DNA from: Promerops cafer
Taxonomy: Eukaryota; Chordata; Aves; Passeriformes; Nectariniidae
DNA length: 64,000 bases
Direction of reading: 5' to 3'
Assembly: GCA_013398275.1 (NCBI GenBank)
Contig: VZSE01012296.1
Span: 186,001 to 250,000 of the forward strand
The first letter of the stretch is position 1. Each line of letters opens with the position of its first letter. Below the pieces are notes generated by a model, which saw only the letters and a list, made by a program, of their open reading frames with translations, ran no database searches and had not been told where the DNA came from. The position numbers were made by a program, and so were the translations under genes. Shown one piece after another: positions 42,101-54,100 of this stretch.

Positions 42101-45100
42101 TCTCATGTCTTGTAGGTACATCCAATGGGCCTTTTTTGCCAGTTGCAGCATTATCCAGATTTTTTTCCATCACATGAAAATAATTTGACAGCTGAGGAAT
42201 AAACAATTATTTTTCTGAATAGTTCATCCTGAAATACTCATCTAAGTGTCTTTTGTAACTCAGTCTCTATTTATTATTTAAACAATTTGGTCATTAGTAG
42301 ATTGATGATTACATGTAAGTCATGACAGGTACCCATCTTAGGTATTTAAATTTCACCTCAGCATCTGCTTTCCTATCTGGACCACTGGGCTGAAAACCAA
42401 CCAACATCCAAATGTCTCGCTATTTAAATCCTGTTTGTGGGATTCCCTATCCCACCCCATCCTTCCCCTCAGGTGCTTCTGAACTGCTGGTTGCCACCTC
42501 TTTCATGCTGACTGATGGCAGCAGGGGGAGCACCAGGAACATGGGAAATGCCTTCTTATTCCACTTGTTCCCACCTCAGCAGCGTGGGAGCTTCCAAGGG
42601 GGAGCGCTGGGAGGAGCAACTGCAGCTCCAAAAACCTCTTGCATCCCAAGAAGACAGACTGCTCTCATCTGTCAACTTCAGCACAGAGAACACAACCAGG
42701 ACCCCGAAAGAACAAGGAGCTCAAATGTAGCACCTGCCAAGCTCCAGAACTTCATGGCTTGGGAAACAGCTGAGTGTTTTCCAAAGGGACAGCTCACATA
42801 CTCTACCTTGTCGATTCTTTGCCCAGATCAGTGCCCTCACTGATGAGCTTCTGGTCCATGCCCTAAAGCACATAATGATTGGAACTACTCATAGGTCATA
42901 CCTGACATGGGCAAAAATCCCATGCTATGAAAAGCATGGCTGCAATACTCAGAGGTGAATGAATCTGTTTTTTGCTTAAACTGCAATGTCACTGCAGCAC
43001 CTAAAGGTGCACAGAAGTGTGTCAGACATACTCATCTACAAGGAGTACTGAAAAATCAAAGTAGAACAGACTCACTAGGTTGTAGGATTCTTCAGCTGGG
43101 AGTGCAGCAGACAAAAGAAAGGATGTGACCTATTCCTGCTCCTGAACTTGTCTCCCTAGCTGAGATCACAGATCTCTGGTGTGTCCTTCCAGAAGCCATA
43201 TGACTAACTCACCTGTTGACCTCAGAATTTCCAACTTCTGTTGTTATGCCAAACTTGCATTTCAGTGGGCAGAGATACCTGGTGCATCTACAGCACCCAG
43301 ACTCTGAGACCACTTCTAACAACACCAGTACATGTTACCATTTATACTTACCTGCTCCAGTCTTTTACAATGGGGTGATTCCCACACACGTCACTGAATT
43401 CAGGCATTAACCAGCACAATTGAGGCTCATGTTTGAACGAGGCATGAAATGAAAACTGGCTTTCCTAAACATGTGTCTACTTTAGTACAAATATGCATCT
43501 TAATATTTCAATGCAACTGACAAAAAGATCTTAAAAATAATTAATTTTCACTCTCTCCATTTAACAAAGCACACTGGGTAATCATCAGTAAAGAAAAACA
43601 AATCAGGACAATAAATCTGCTGAAGAAGTAGAAGTTGTCAAATACTTGATATGTCATTTTCTGATAGCTATATAGTTCAAGTACATATGAAGTATACACC
43701 TGGGAGATCTCAGTTTTTTCTTATAAAGGTAGTGAAACTATAGTAGCTTTTTCAGCCTCAAAATTACCTGAAATATTCTCTTTTCAGCCCCTCTTTGTTT
43801 GGTATATTCTTTAGGCAGGAATTCTTTCAGGCTAGGGGAAAAAAAAACAAAAAAGAGAAATTCTGAAGTTAATGGTTCCTTCTTGAGGAGGGATGCTTTC
43901 CATACATCTTTACTGACACTAGGGCCCCCAAGGCTTCCTAACGTGGGTGTCAAATACCCCCACAACAAAACAAAACTAAGCAGAGCAAGAGCTTACCTTA
44001 CCACTTGAGTTGCTGCCCCATGTAGTACCGTTTCATTTTTTGACAATTCATAAAAAAAAAACAATAGCTGGGACACTTTCCATTCTTAAATTATAGGATG
44101 TCTCTCAGCAGCTCAGAGGATTTCACATCTGAATGCAACTGCACTTACTGTAATCTGGGAGAAGGGGACAAGGAGGCTTGAGCCAGCTCTGAGTTCAGAC
44201 ACTGCTGTTACTTTACAGCAGCCCTTTGATTTACTGACATGTGGAACCAAGTTCTTTCTCTCTGTCATCCAAGAAGTGTTAGAACACTAATACTGGACTG
44301 AAAAACTAGAAAGTAATTTAAGTGATGCTTAATACCACTGTGTTGTCTCAAAGTAAAAAAAGAAGCAGTTTTAATTTCTGCAGCACCCAGATTCTAAGGC
44401 TCTCAGAACACGGATTAAATTAAACAAGTTCAGCCTCCATGATGGAGTTCAGTCAGAAGGAATCCTTCAACACCTCATCTGCCCCTCCTTGCTGTATAAT
44501 AAAATAACCCTTTATCTCAGCCAAATTTTACCCTAACCTGAGGGCACATCAGCATCAAGCTTTAACAAATAACTGTTCTGGACTGTACCTTCCCATCTGG
44601 AATATTCTACTCTGAGGAAACCATGTCAAATATTCAGCAGGTCATTTTCCGCCTGAAGAAACTTGCACAGTTAAAATAATTAGTCTCTAAGGATTCCCCC
44701 TACTTTGGGCTATTAAGAATCATAGAAAAAGTATGACTGGAGAATGTCCTCCTTATTTTGATTTATTCAGTAAACAAGCAATACTTAACACTGAAGGATA
44801 GACTATCTACTAGGATACAAAGTTAGATGTTTTGAGAAGGATGGATTGTTTTAAACAAGATTGGCAAAAAAACCTGCTCAACTGTTCTGTGGGAGTTGCT
44901 TTGGTTTTATATATTGAGGGTGGTTTTGTTGGGTTTTTTGTTTATATTACTGTGCACTTTTTTGTGTTTTTGAACACAAAAGCCTGCCATTGTAGACAAT
45001 CAAAAAATAGCTCAAAATACTAAATTAGGATTTTGTGCTTCAAAAATATTACTCAGTACTGAGATCACACATTTTGTCTTTTCCACAAAGCTCTAGCATT

Positions 45101-48100
45101 ATAAAACAAGAATAACTGTCCTTGCTAATCCTTCTTCTGATGTTCTCCTAGTTACATCTCACTTATCCATGATAAAGAAATCTCTTCTTGGGGACTTCTT
45201 TACAAAGACACATCATGGGGTAGGGAAGGCTGAAGAGCCAAATGAAAACTGTAGATAAGGACTGAATACAGCTTAACTTAAAAAGCTGGTGTATCTATTA
45301 TGATAACAACTGCTATTGTTTCACAGTTTCAAACCAGTTTAGTTAAATTCAATTCCAAGGCAAAGTAGGAAAACAACAAACCCAAACCTGAATTAAACAA
45401 AGTTTCATTCTGGAAATTGATTTATATAAACAAATAAATTATACCTATCAACGCACTTTAAATTATCATCTTCTATTAGCTGGAGTTAATTTTCCCAGCT
45501 ATCTGTATGCAGATAAATTATCAAAATTATTACATTTTTAAGCCTGTCTACTTAATTTTTAATTAATATAACACTTGAAAAACATTGCTAAGCAAATATT
45601 ACTTGGAGCTTCATAAGCAGCAAAGGTTAAAGAAAACAACTTTGTGCTTTGTCCACTAAGCAGCAGTTGTAATGCCCCTGCACATGTGGGTAGCAGTTGG
45701 ATTGGAAGTTTTTTCCTTCTATCACCTTCCACTATTTTTAAATCAAGAGGCAAGTGATCACCTCTGCTGAAAAGGTGAAATGCCAGTTGTGAACAGACTG
45801 AAATTATTTTAATTCTACCTATAATCCAGATATTTTCTTTACAGATACAATTTCACTTTATTTTGCAGCTTTTAATGGAGCTAGCAAAAAGAATGGAAAT
45901 ATCATTCAGCCTTCTTGAATCCCTTAAATTACACATATTAGAATGTGTACACTGAACTCAGTCAAAAAGCTGATAGCAAGCAGTGGTGATTTAACTTGGT
46001 TTACACTGAGTTTCATCTTCCAGTTCCTTAAAAAAATTACACGAATGCCAACACTTTGATTGTTTCTCATTAGCATAAATGTGTTCTTGAAAAATACAGC
46101 TGGATTCAGCACACCAGGTTAGACTGAAGAACTGAGCTCAGCATCAAGCTCACTTATCATTTTTGCACTTTTCTGTTTCCCAGTGTGCTTGCAAAGAAGT
46201 GGAGGTGTGCAGCTGGAGTGCTCCTTTCCTATCTGCAGATAACAGTACGAGCTCTTTATTAGGTATTCTCTCAGCAAATTCAGCCTCCTCTGTAGGTGCC
46301 ATGCAAAACTACTTCTGTACCATGAAGGGCACAAAGGACTACTTTTGAACTGAGAGTTTAATGCTTTCACAATTTACTTTGGCATGAGCTTCAAGGGAAT
46401 TCCAACAACCAATACCAACCTCTTAGCAAGATGCAGGCAATCATCTTCATCTGTGCCAAGAATATTTTAGCAACGACAAAAAAGGATACAAAAGGCCTCT
46501 CTACACAAACAGGTTGTAGACATGGCAAACTAAACTAAGCTGTTTCCAAACAATTTCACTAAATACTAGTGCTATTCTTTTCTGAGCTGTTTTTTGTATG
46601 AGCTGACAGATTCTCCTTAAGGGAACCTGTAGCATCTTAAGGTTTCAGTGGCTGGATACCTCCCAAATGTATTTCACATATTGAGCTACAGCATACAGTT
46701 TATATAAAACAAAACTACTTTCTTACTGAAAAGAATCAGTGTTCATGCACCAAACAGTAGAAAATAGTTGGATGAAACTTTAAAGAAAGCTCGCTCTTTT
46801 TCATGGAGATAAAAAAAAAATGAAGTTTTTTTTCTGAAAGGATGAGAGATGCATCTTCAGAAAAAAATAATGAGCATTTAACTACACTATTTCTGAATAT
46901 TGTTCATAGTGAGCCAGGATCACTTGGCTCACTTAGACTCCCAAAACGAAAGCATGAGGTCTCACAACAAGGCTCTCATGATGGCTATGTAAAAGAAATG
47001 TATCACCACTAAATCAAACATGTACACTTCAAATTAGGAGACAATGACCAGGGACTTATGGTTCTGGAGCAGGTTCATCTACAGAGGAAAAAACTAAATT
47101 ACCTCCAAATGAAAAATGCTTAATTTTATGAAACTGATTAAACACCAGAACAGAGAGCAATTACACTTGGTTACCTGCCAAGTTTGGTTCAAATACAATC
47201 AAAGCCCTAAATGAAAAAAAAAACAACAGCAGAGAAAAATGCCCTACAGAATATAAGAAGGTTCTGAATTTTGGAATTCTGGTTCAAAATGGTTTCCACT
47301 GGAGTAACATTCTTTTTCTAATAGATTGTTCAGTTATTAATACCTTTTATCTTTATTAGGATTAAAAAAAGATAATGCACATTATATGAGTGATGACTGT
47401 TTCATGATGGACTCCAAACTATCCAGCACTGCATACAAAGTAGAAGTGTCACCCAGCCAGCAGCTTCAGTACACCATAAAACACACTCACTATATGGGAG
47501 CTTAAAGAAAAGAGAAAGAAACTTTCCACTGAAAAAAACAAGTACTACATTAGAAAATCCTAAAAAAATTAAGCAACTGAATGCTGTTCAGCAGTTTGCA
47601 AAAGCCACTGGTTAAGCTTCTGGGAAATTACTGCTTTAAAAATTAAAAGCAGCTGTTTCTGGGAACACCTAGCTCTTGAAATCATTACCATGACACAACA
47701 TTAGCTTATCATGACATAATAGCCCAATGGTTGGCTGCAGGAATACTCTTCAGTGAGTGGAGTGAGAAGGGAAGAATGAGCAGACAATGGACAAATCCCA
47801 GAGAAAGACTTGTGTAACTGGTCACAGTCCTGGGAAATAAAAACCAGGAGTACACTGCAGCTGTGCACTGGGCCCCTGTAATTCTTAGACATCAGTAGTG
47901 CTAATAGCAAAGATTCATGGGCCAATCAGGAGCAGACAGACAGTAAAAAGAAAAGCTGATTATTAATTGGAACTGAAAGATGTTTATTTGCATAACTGAA
48001 CTGCTACATCAGGAGTAGCCTTCAGAAGCCAAGCATTTCAAACAAGCAGTGCTGCAGCACTGCACGTTCCACAGCAAGACACCACTTCTGAGTGACTCCC

Positions 48101-51100
48101 TGAGACACCATAAACCCCAAAGGGGCTCACAAAGGCAGCCTGAGGCAGCACTGAGCACTGCCAGTGGAACAGGACAGAAACCAAATACACACCCATTGGT
48201 TTGTGCCTCCAATTAAGGTACTTATGAGCCTCATATGTAGGCAAGGCTTGATGGACTGGGCAGTAAATAGCTCCCTTTTACCTTCCTACATTGCCTTCCT
48301 CAGACTTCAGCCCTTGGTTAGTTCTACTGCAGGTAAACCAATTAGAAAATCCAAATCAGTAGAAAAATGGGACATCTAAATTCCAGTCCAACTTAACTTG
48401 CCCTCCTGATAGCAGTAAATTAAGTATCACAGTAAAGATTAAAGAATGAGCCACTTGTAAGCAGGATTTCTGTCCATGCCTGAAACAAAAAGCACAGTTC
48501 CAGAATTCTATTCATACACCACCATGAGAGGGTGAACCTGACCAAGTGATTAACACCACTAAAAAGTTTGGAAAACTTCATTTCTACACATAGGAGTATT
48601 CACTTTATTCAAATGACAAAACTTCTTTCCACTCTGGTACTTTTCTGGTACTAAGTGTGTACTTAACTGGTACTCCAGGAGGAGCCAGTGCCCTTATCAC
48701 TGCTGTCTAATAAGCCACTGCCAAAGGTCCCCTCATCAGGTGAGGTTGCTGATTTGTGCAATAAAGCTCCTTTCACTGGGAGATTTGCCATTGAAAATAC
48801 ACTGAATCTGATTACCTCTGCTTGGAGTAATAAAATGTGCTTAATCTGTGACAACTCAACCTTAGTTACACTTGAGGTCACCCAAATTTAGAAGTTAGAA
48901 GTGTTTACTCTAAAAATCCAGGTTTATGTTTGTGTTCTACATGAGGTCCAAACTGGATCTGTGCTTGAAAGCCTCCGAATTCACACGCCTTCTCAAAGGA
49001 GACAGGATGGGAACCATTCAGGATGTCATCACGAGCCTGGAGGAGACAAACAAAGATGTGTCAGAGACACCCAAAACAACTATTCCATCTCCAATTCCTT
49101 GAAAGCTTGGATACAGCCAGAAACACACCCTTTTCCTTCTGAATGTCTTTGTTATTCCATTCTGGATGTGTGTGACTAATAAAACAAAGGGCTAGATTAT
49201 TTCCCTGTGACTATCTGTGGAGACTTACTGAAGCTATGATTGTATCAGCTTTGATCAAGAAGAGAACTTGACAGCCATTTCCTGATGCATGTGTAAATAA
49301 ATACACCATGCACATACACTTCTGTGTATGTACACACATATATACAGATGCATGTGTGTGCAAATGCACACATTGAAAAGCTCTCATCCCACTGCCTCAT
49401 ATAGGAGGGAAAAACATCTCCATAATTAGTAGGTAAAAACAAAATTACTGTTACAGATATGGCAACAGGGACAGGCACACAGCATTCTTCTTCCTTCTGT
49501 GTAAATTTGGTGGTCATTGAAGATGACAGATTTTATAGCTTGGGCACTAGAAGGCTCACCTATCCATAGACAAAGCAGTGACAAAGCATTATCAACACAT
49601 ACTGTCATACCAGCCTGAGTGAAATATTTTAGTGGCAGGAGAACAGCTCAGTGTGACAGTCCTCTAAAATACTTCAAAAAGGTACTGCTGTTCTACAGGC
49701 AATAGAACAACCTTACCTTTTGGCTCAGATTTTTAAAATGTAATTTATAGCAACATCAAGTATAACAACAGCACATTCCATTAAACTTTGGTTTTTTGTT
49801 TTTTTTTTTAAACTTTGGAAAAAAAGAGGGAGAATTTAATGAAGAGTTTAAAGGCCTACTTTTTTTCAGACTGAATTTCAGGCAACTGCACTGGCACCTT
49901 CAGTTAAATACAATCTTCTGCACAAAGCTCCTGGCTTTGCTAAGGTATGCACAGTCCCTCTGACAGTTTAGGAAACCTGTCTAGATGGACTCCTACTGTA
50001 TTACATGACATGATCCCTTTTGATGGAAAGCCTGCCTGCCTTGTGTGCTGTCTGGGTTGAACTTTGGAAAGGAGTGCAGAAGAAGCTCTCTCACTCATCA
50101 GGCAGAAGAGAAAAAGACACGAGAAACAGAAAGCTGTTCACAAGACTGACCTGAGATTGCACATTACACAGAGAGCACCATCCAGAGAAGAGAAGAGGGA
50201 GAAGAACTAAAAAGAGCAACTTGGGACTAAAGACATGTACCAGTTTTAAGGAAGCAAGATGTGAAAGCCAGTGGATTTTTGGCTCAGTGTCCATTATTGG
50301 GCTCAAAGTATTTGATTAAAAAAAAAACAGCACTCTCTGTACTATCATGTGTTTTTGGAGGGCTAGACAAGAGAGTAAAACTACAGCACATCCAGAACTG
50401 GAATTCTAGAAGACGGAGTATTTGAGCAGCAAATTTTTTCTAACTAACCTACACTGGTTTTCTCAGACAGGGTAGAAAGTACAGTACCTGAACATAAAGC
50501 AAATTAAGCTGAACAGGATCTCTTGAATCTACATTCTGGTCTGAATAAAAGAACTTTCGTCTCAAGAGCAGCGTTTCATTTTCATCCACTCCTTGCTCTC
50601 TGAAGGTCCGGCTGTGGTCCAGCCAATTTACTGCAACAGAGCCACAGACACACACCCTGTTAAACACACACTGCTGCCAGGGCTAAAAGCTGTTGAGAAA
50701 CTCATGGGATAATTGCCTTCCACTGTGGGGGGAAACTTCTCAAGAAATGTTACTTTCATTTCTGTTTCTAGTCATCAGTGCTGAGGATTTGCTACAAATG
50801 AGAACAGAAAAACAGCACTGCTGAGAAAGGAAAGAAAGGATATAGCACATTGTTAATATTGAGAAAACCATTATAGTAATGTTTTACCACTAAATTTAGA
50901 TCTTCAAAGCGTCACAACAAAATAAGTTCACCACATTTTACCTCTAAAACAAATGATTCTGTTTACCTCTCTTATCCCTGAACACAATTTTAAAACATCT
51001 TCCTGCCACTTCCAGTTAACCTTAGTGTCTTATAGTAAAACAAAAAAAAACCAGTTATGATGACTTAGCACACAAAACAAATCAAATACTGTCTTAGCTC

Positions 51101-54100
51101 TTTGGCAAACTTCACTTACAGTTAAAACTTACACCTTCAAACACAAAACTACCTTTTGATGGCTTTCAGTAGGCATCAATTATTAAATATCCAACTTTAA
51201 TGAAGGGACAAAAACAACCCTTCACACTTAAGTTGGAACACCCCTACCAAACACATACCAAAAAGCACTTCAGAACACCTGCTAACTCTCCAAGGCATTA
51301 ACTTGCCCATTCACTTCATTTTAAAAATACTGAATTGCAGACAGTACTAAATACAAAGGGATGCAAAATACAGCCAGGAACCAACTGAAACACACTGCAT
51401 AGTCTAAAAATGCATTCCTGCATGGCTTCTTTGCATTATACTGTGGAAAGATATTAATCAAAGAATGACCCTAGAACACATTACTCACAATCATCATCTG
51501 TATGAAGCTTGGCCTTGAGTTTTTCCATTTTCCTTTCATCACGTAACAGTGTCCTATCTTTCTTAAGTGTTCCTGTGCTCTCCTCTTTCTTCTCTTCGAT
51601 GCTCTCCTGGATTAATGAATATTCCTCATAATTTGTTATTCCTGAAATTATAAATAAATCCAATATCTGACCTCATCTTTCCAACACGATTTCTTGTCAT
51701 ATGCTGCATTTGCCACTTTCAGGAAGGAATTAAGTATAAGGTATTTTTTTTCTGCTGCCTACCAAATAAACTGCCAGTTTAAAAACACGATGGAATGTAA
51801 AAAACTGTAAATTTCAAAATGGAGACAGGCTATAGTAAATTTCTATCCATGGATGCCTACAGTTGTTTCCTGAGGACTGAGTAATTTCAGCTTGCCCATG
51901 ATGGAGAAGAAGTGTGGCAGAGCCAACTGAGGAACAGAAACCACATTAAATTTATGATTTTTTTGTTTAAAGTGTTATGACTCAACTCTTCCTGTGAATT
52001 TTACATGAAACTGAATCAAAAATCACTTCAAAATATTTAGCATGTGTGCTAAGTTGTTCCCATTTCTTTGTTCTGCTTGGGTTTTTTGTACTGTTTGGGA
52101 AAGCATGTTTATGTTATACCAGACAGCAAATTAAACACTCACCTACATGACCACATTGATGAAAATAAGTCCAACTAATTTTTGAGGTAAATTAGTTACA
52201 GCACATTAGAATCCAACATACAAAACCTCAAAACTGAAATAGATGATTCACTTTCCTAGTAAAGTAATATAAATCAAATGAAGGTCGCTTAAATTCTAAA
52301 TGAGATTTAAGCACTGTTTTAAGACTTAAATTAATCCATGTTGGATGCATACTTGTAGTCCATCTATTAAATATTAATTTATTTTCAAAAATGTCTATTT
52401 AGCTAGGTATTGAGACAGACTATAAGCAATATGACACATTTTTGACCAGCTGCTGTGGATGGCTTCTCTATGTTATTTTACAAATGATACAATTTTGTGG
52501 TCAACTCTTAATCATAACACAAAGTCCTAAGCTTGGGTACCATTCAAGGTCAGCAATGTTCCTCTTTTATCCAATTAGCACTGAATATAAATTTGGTTCT
52601 AAACCTCTACCTCACAGCAGGAAAGAGTTAGTAAATGTAATGTACAATAAAAAATTGGTACCTGTACTGCTGGATAACTTTGTGCCTTCAACTGCTAAAT
52701 CCTGAAGTTTAAGGATACGGCTGACTCTATAGATTTTGATAAAACCTGGACAACAGGTTTCATGAAAGTGTTTGGTAAGTAGTAACTTAAAACAAATTTC
52801 AATTTTTCACATGTATGCCAATTTCTAGCCACATAACATCCTAACAATTTAAATATAACAGAAAAACAAATCCTTAAGCATGTAAGTCCCAAACCCTTAC
52901 CTATCCTGCTGCAAATGGTAACCAGCAGTTCGCCCACTGTTTTAGAATCATCCACCATGACTGTTTTCACTGAACCATCCAACATACGTATTTTCTGAGG
53001 TCTCTGTTTCTTTTTGTACTCCAGTATATCCTAGGAAGTAAACACAATTGTTTCTAAATGCTTTTGGAAGCCACCACAAGCCAACCCACTGCCTTAGATG
53101 CCTAAAACAGGATTCCCTTCCCGCCCTCCAAGCTGGATTTTTCCTTTGTTGCAGTATAGGCAAACATACTCATTTAATAAACTTGAGCAGTGACTGCTTT
53201 AAGATCTGCCAGTGTCATTTTTGAAGAACTGTCCTAAGTGGCAAGACCTGGTAAGTGCAGGATAGACCAAAGTACCTCTGTGCTGAGAAATCTAGTCCAG
53301 CATTTCAAAAGGACTGCAACGCTGTGGCTGCAGCCAGCTGGCCATAACATGAGCCAGTGTGACCTCACCACCTCAATTCACAGGAAACCAGCTCTAACAG
53401 AAGGTCACACCAAATATAAAGTATATAACAGAAGTTAGTTTTCAACTCCTGTTAATCGTTCTGTGAAGACACTGCTGACCACAGCAGCTCACAGTCACAA
53501 CCTGAAGGCAGGAAAAAACTGCTACCTGAGGCACAGCAAGGAAGAGGACTAGGTGAAGTTCAGGAACAGGCTCAAGACCCTCCTACCCCTCCAGATGCTA
53601 AATATTCTTCTTGCTATTTAAGAAACAAGTTTTCTAAGAACATGGTGATGAAGGAAGCAGCAGACTTGCACCATACCCCATTTCTCAGCATGTAATAATC
53701 CAGTGTTCTTCCAGCCTCCAGCCATATACCTTTTCGAGGATCATCATCTGACAAGAACAGTCCATAGTCAGAGGCTGTGGAACAGAACAGACAGAGACAT
53801 GTTGAAAAATAATAAACCTAATAAAGCCAACATGGTTTTATTCAGGCCTATTCAGATTCAGGGTTAAGCCTCCATTACACTTACCTTCCATTCTTAATAA
53901 ACTTAGATAGAATATTTTTGCTGTGCTTCATGAAATATTCATTTAAGCAGCAGATAGCAGGGTACATCAGGCTTTACAAAAGACTTGAATAAAAGCTTCA
54001 CTATGCCAGCACATCTTCACATGTCACACCTACTGTGTATTATATTTGTAACTACTTTTTTTTGAGACAACCTTTTTTAAATGCTCACAGGTCCTGCTTT

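Noticed and set aside
42412..42843. A 143-codon plus-strand frame in a GC-richer intron patch
   Set aside because: No domain, low-complexity composition, no splice support and no family resemblance.
44709..44722. An AGAATCATAGAA string resembling a CR1 3' end
   Set aside because: The resemblance does not extend beyond about 12 bases.
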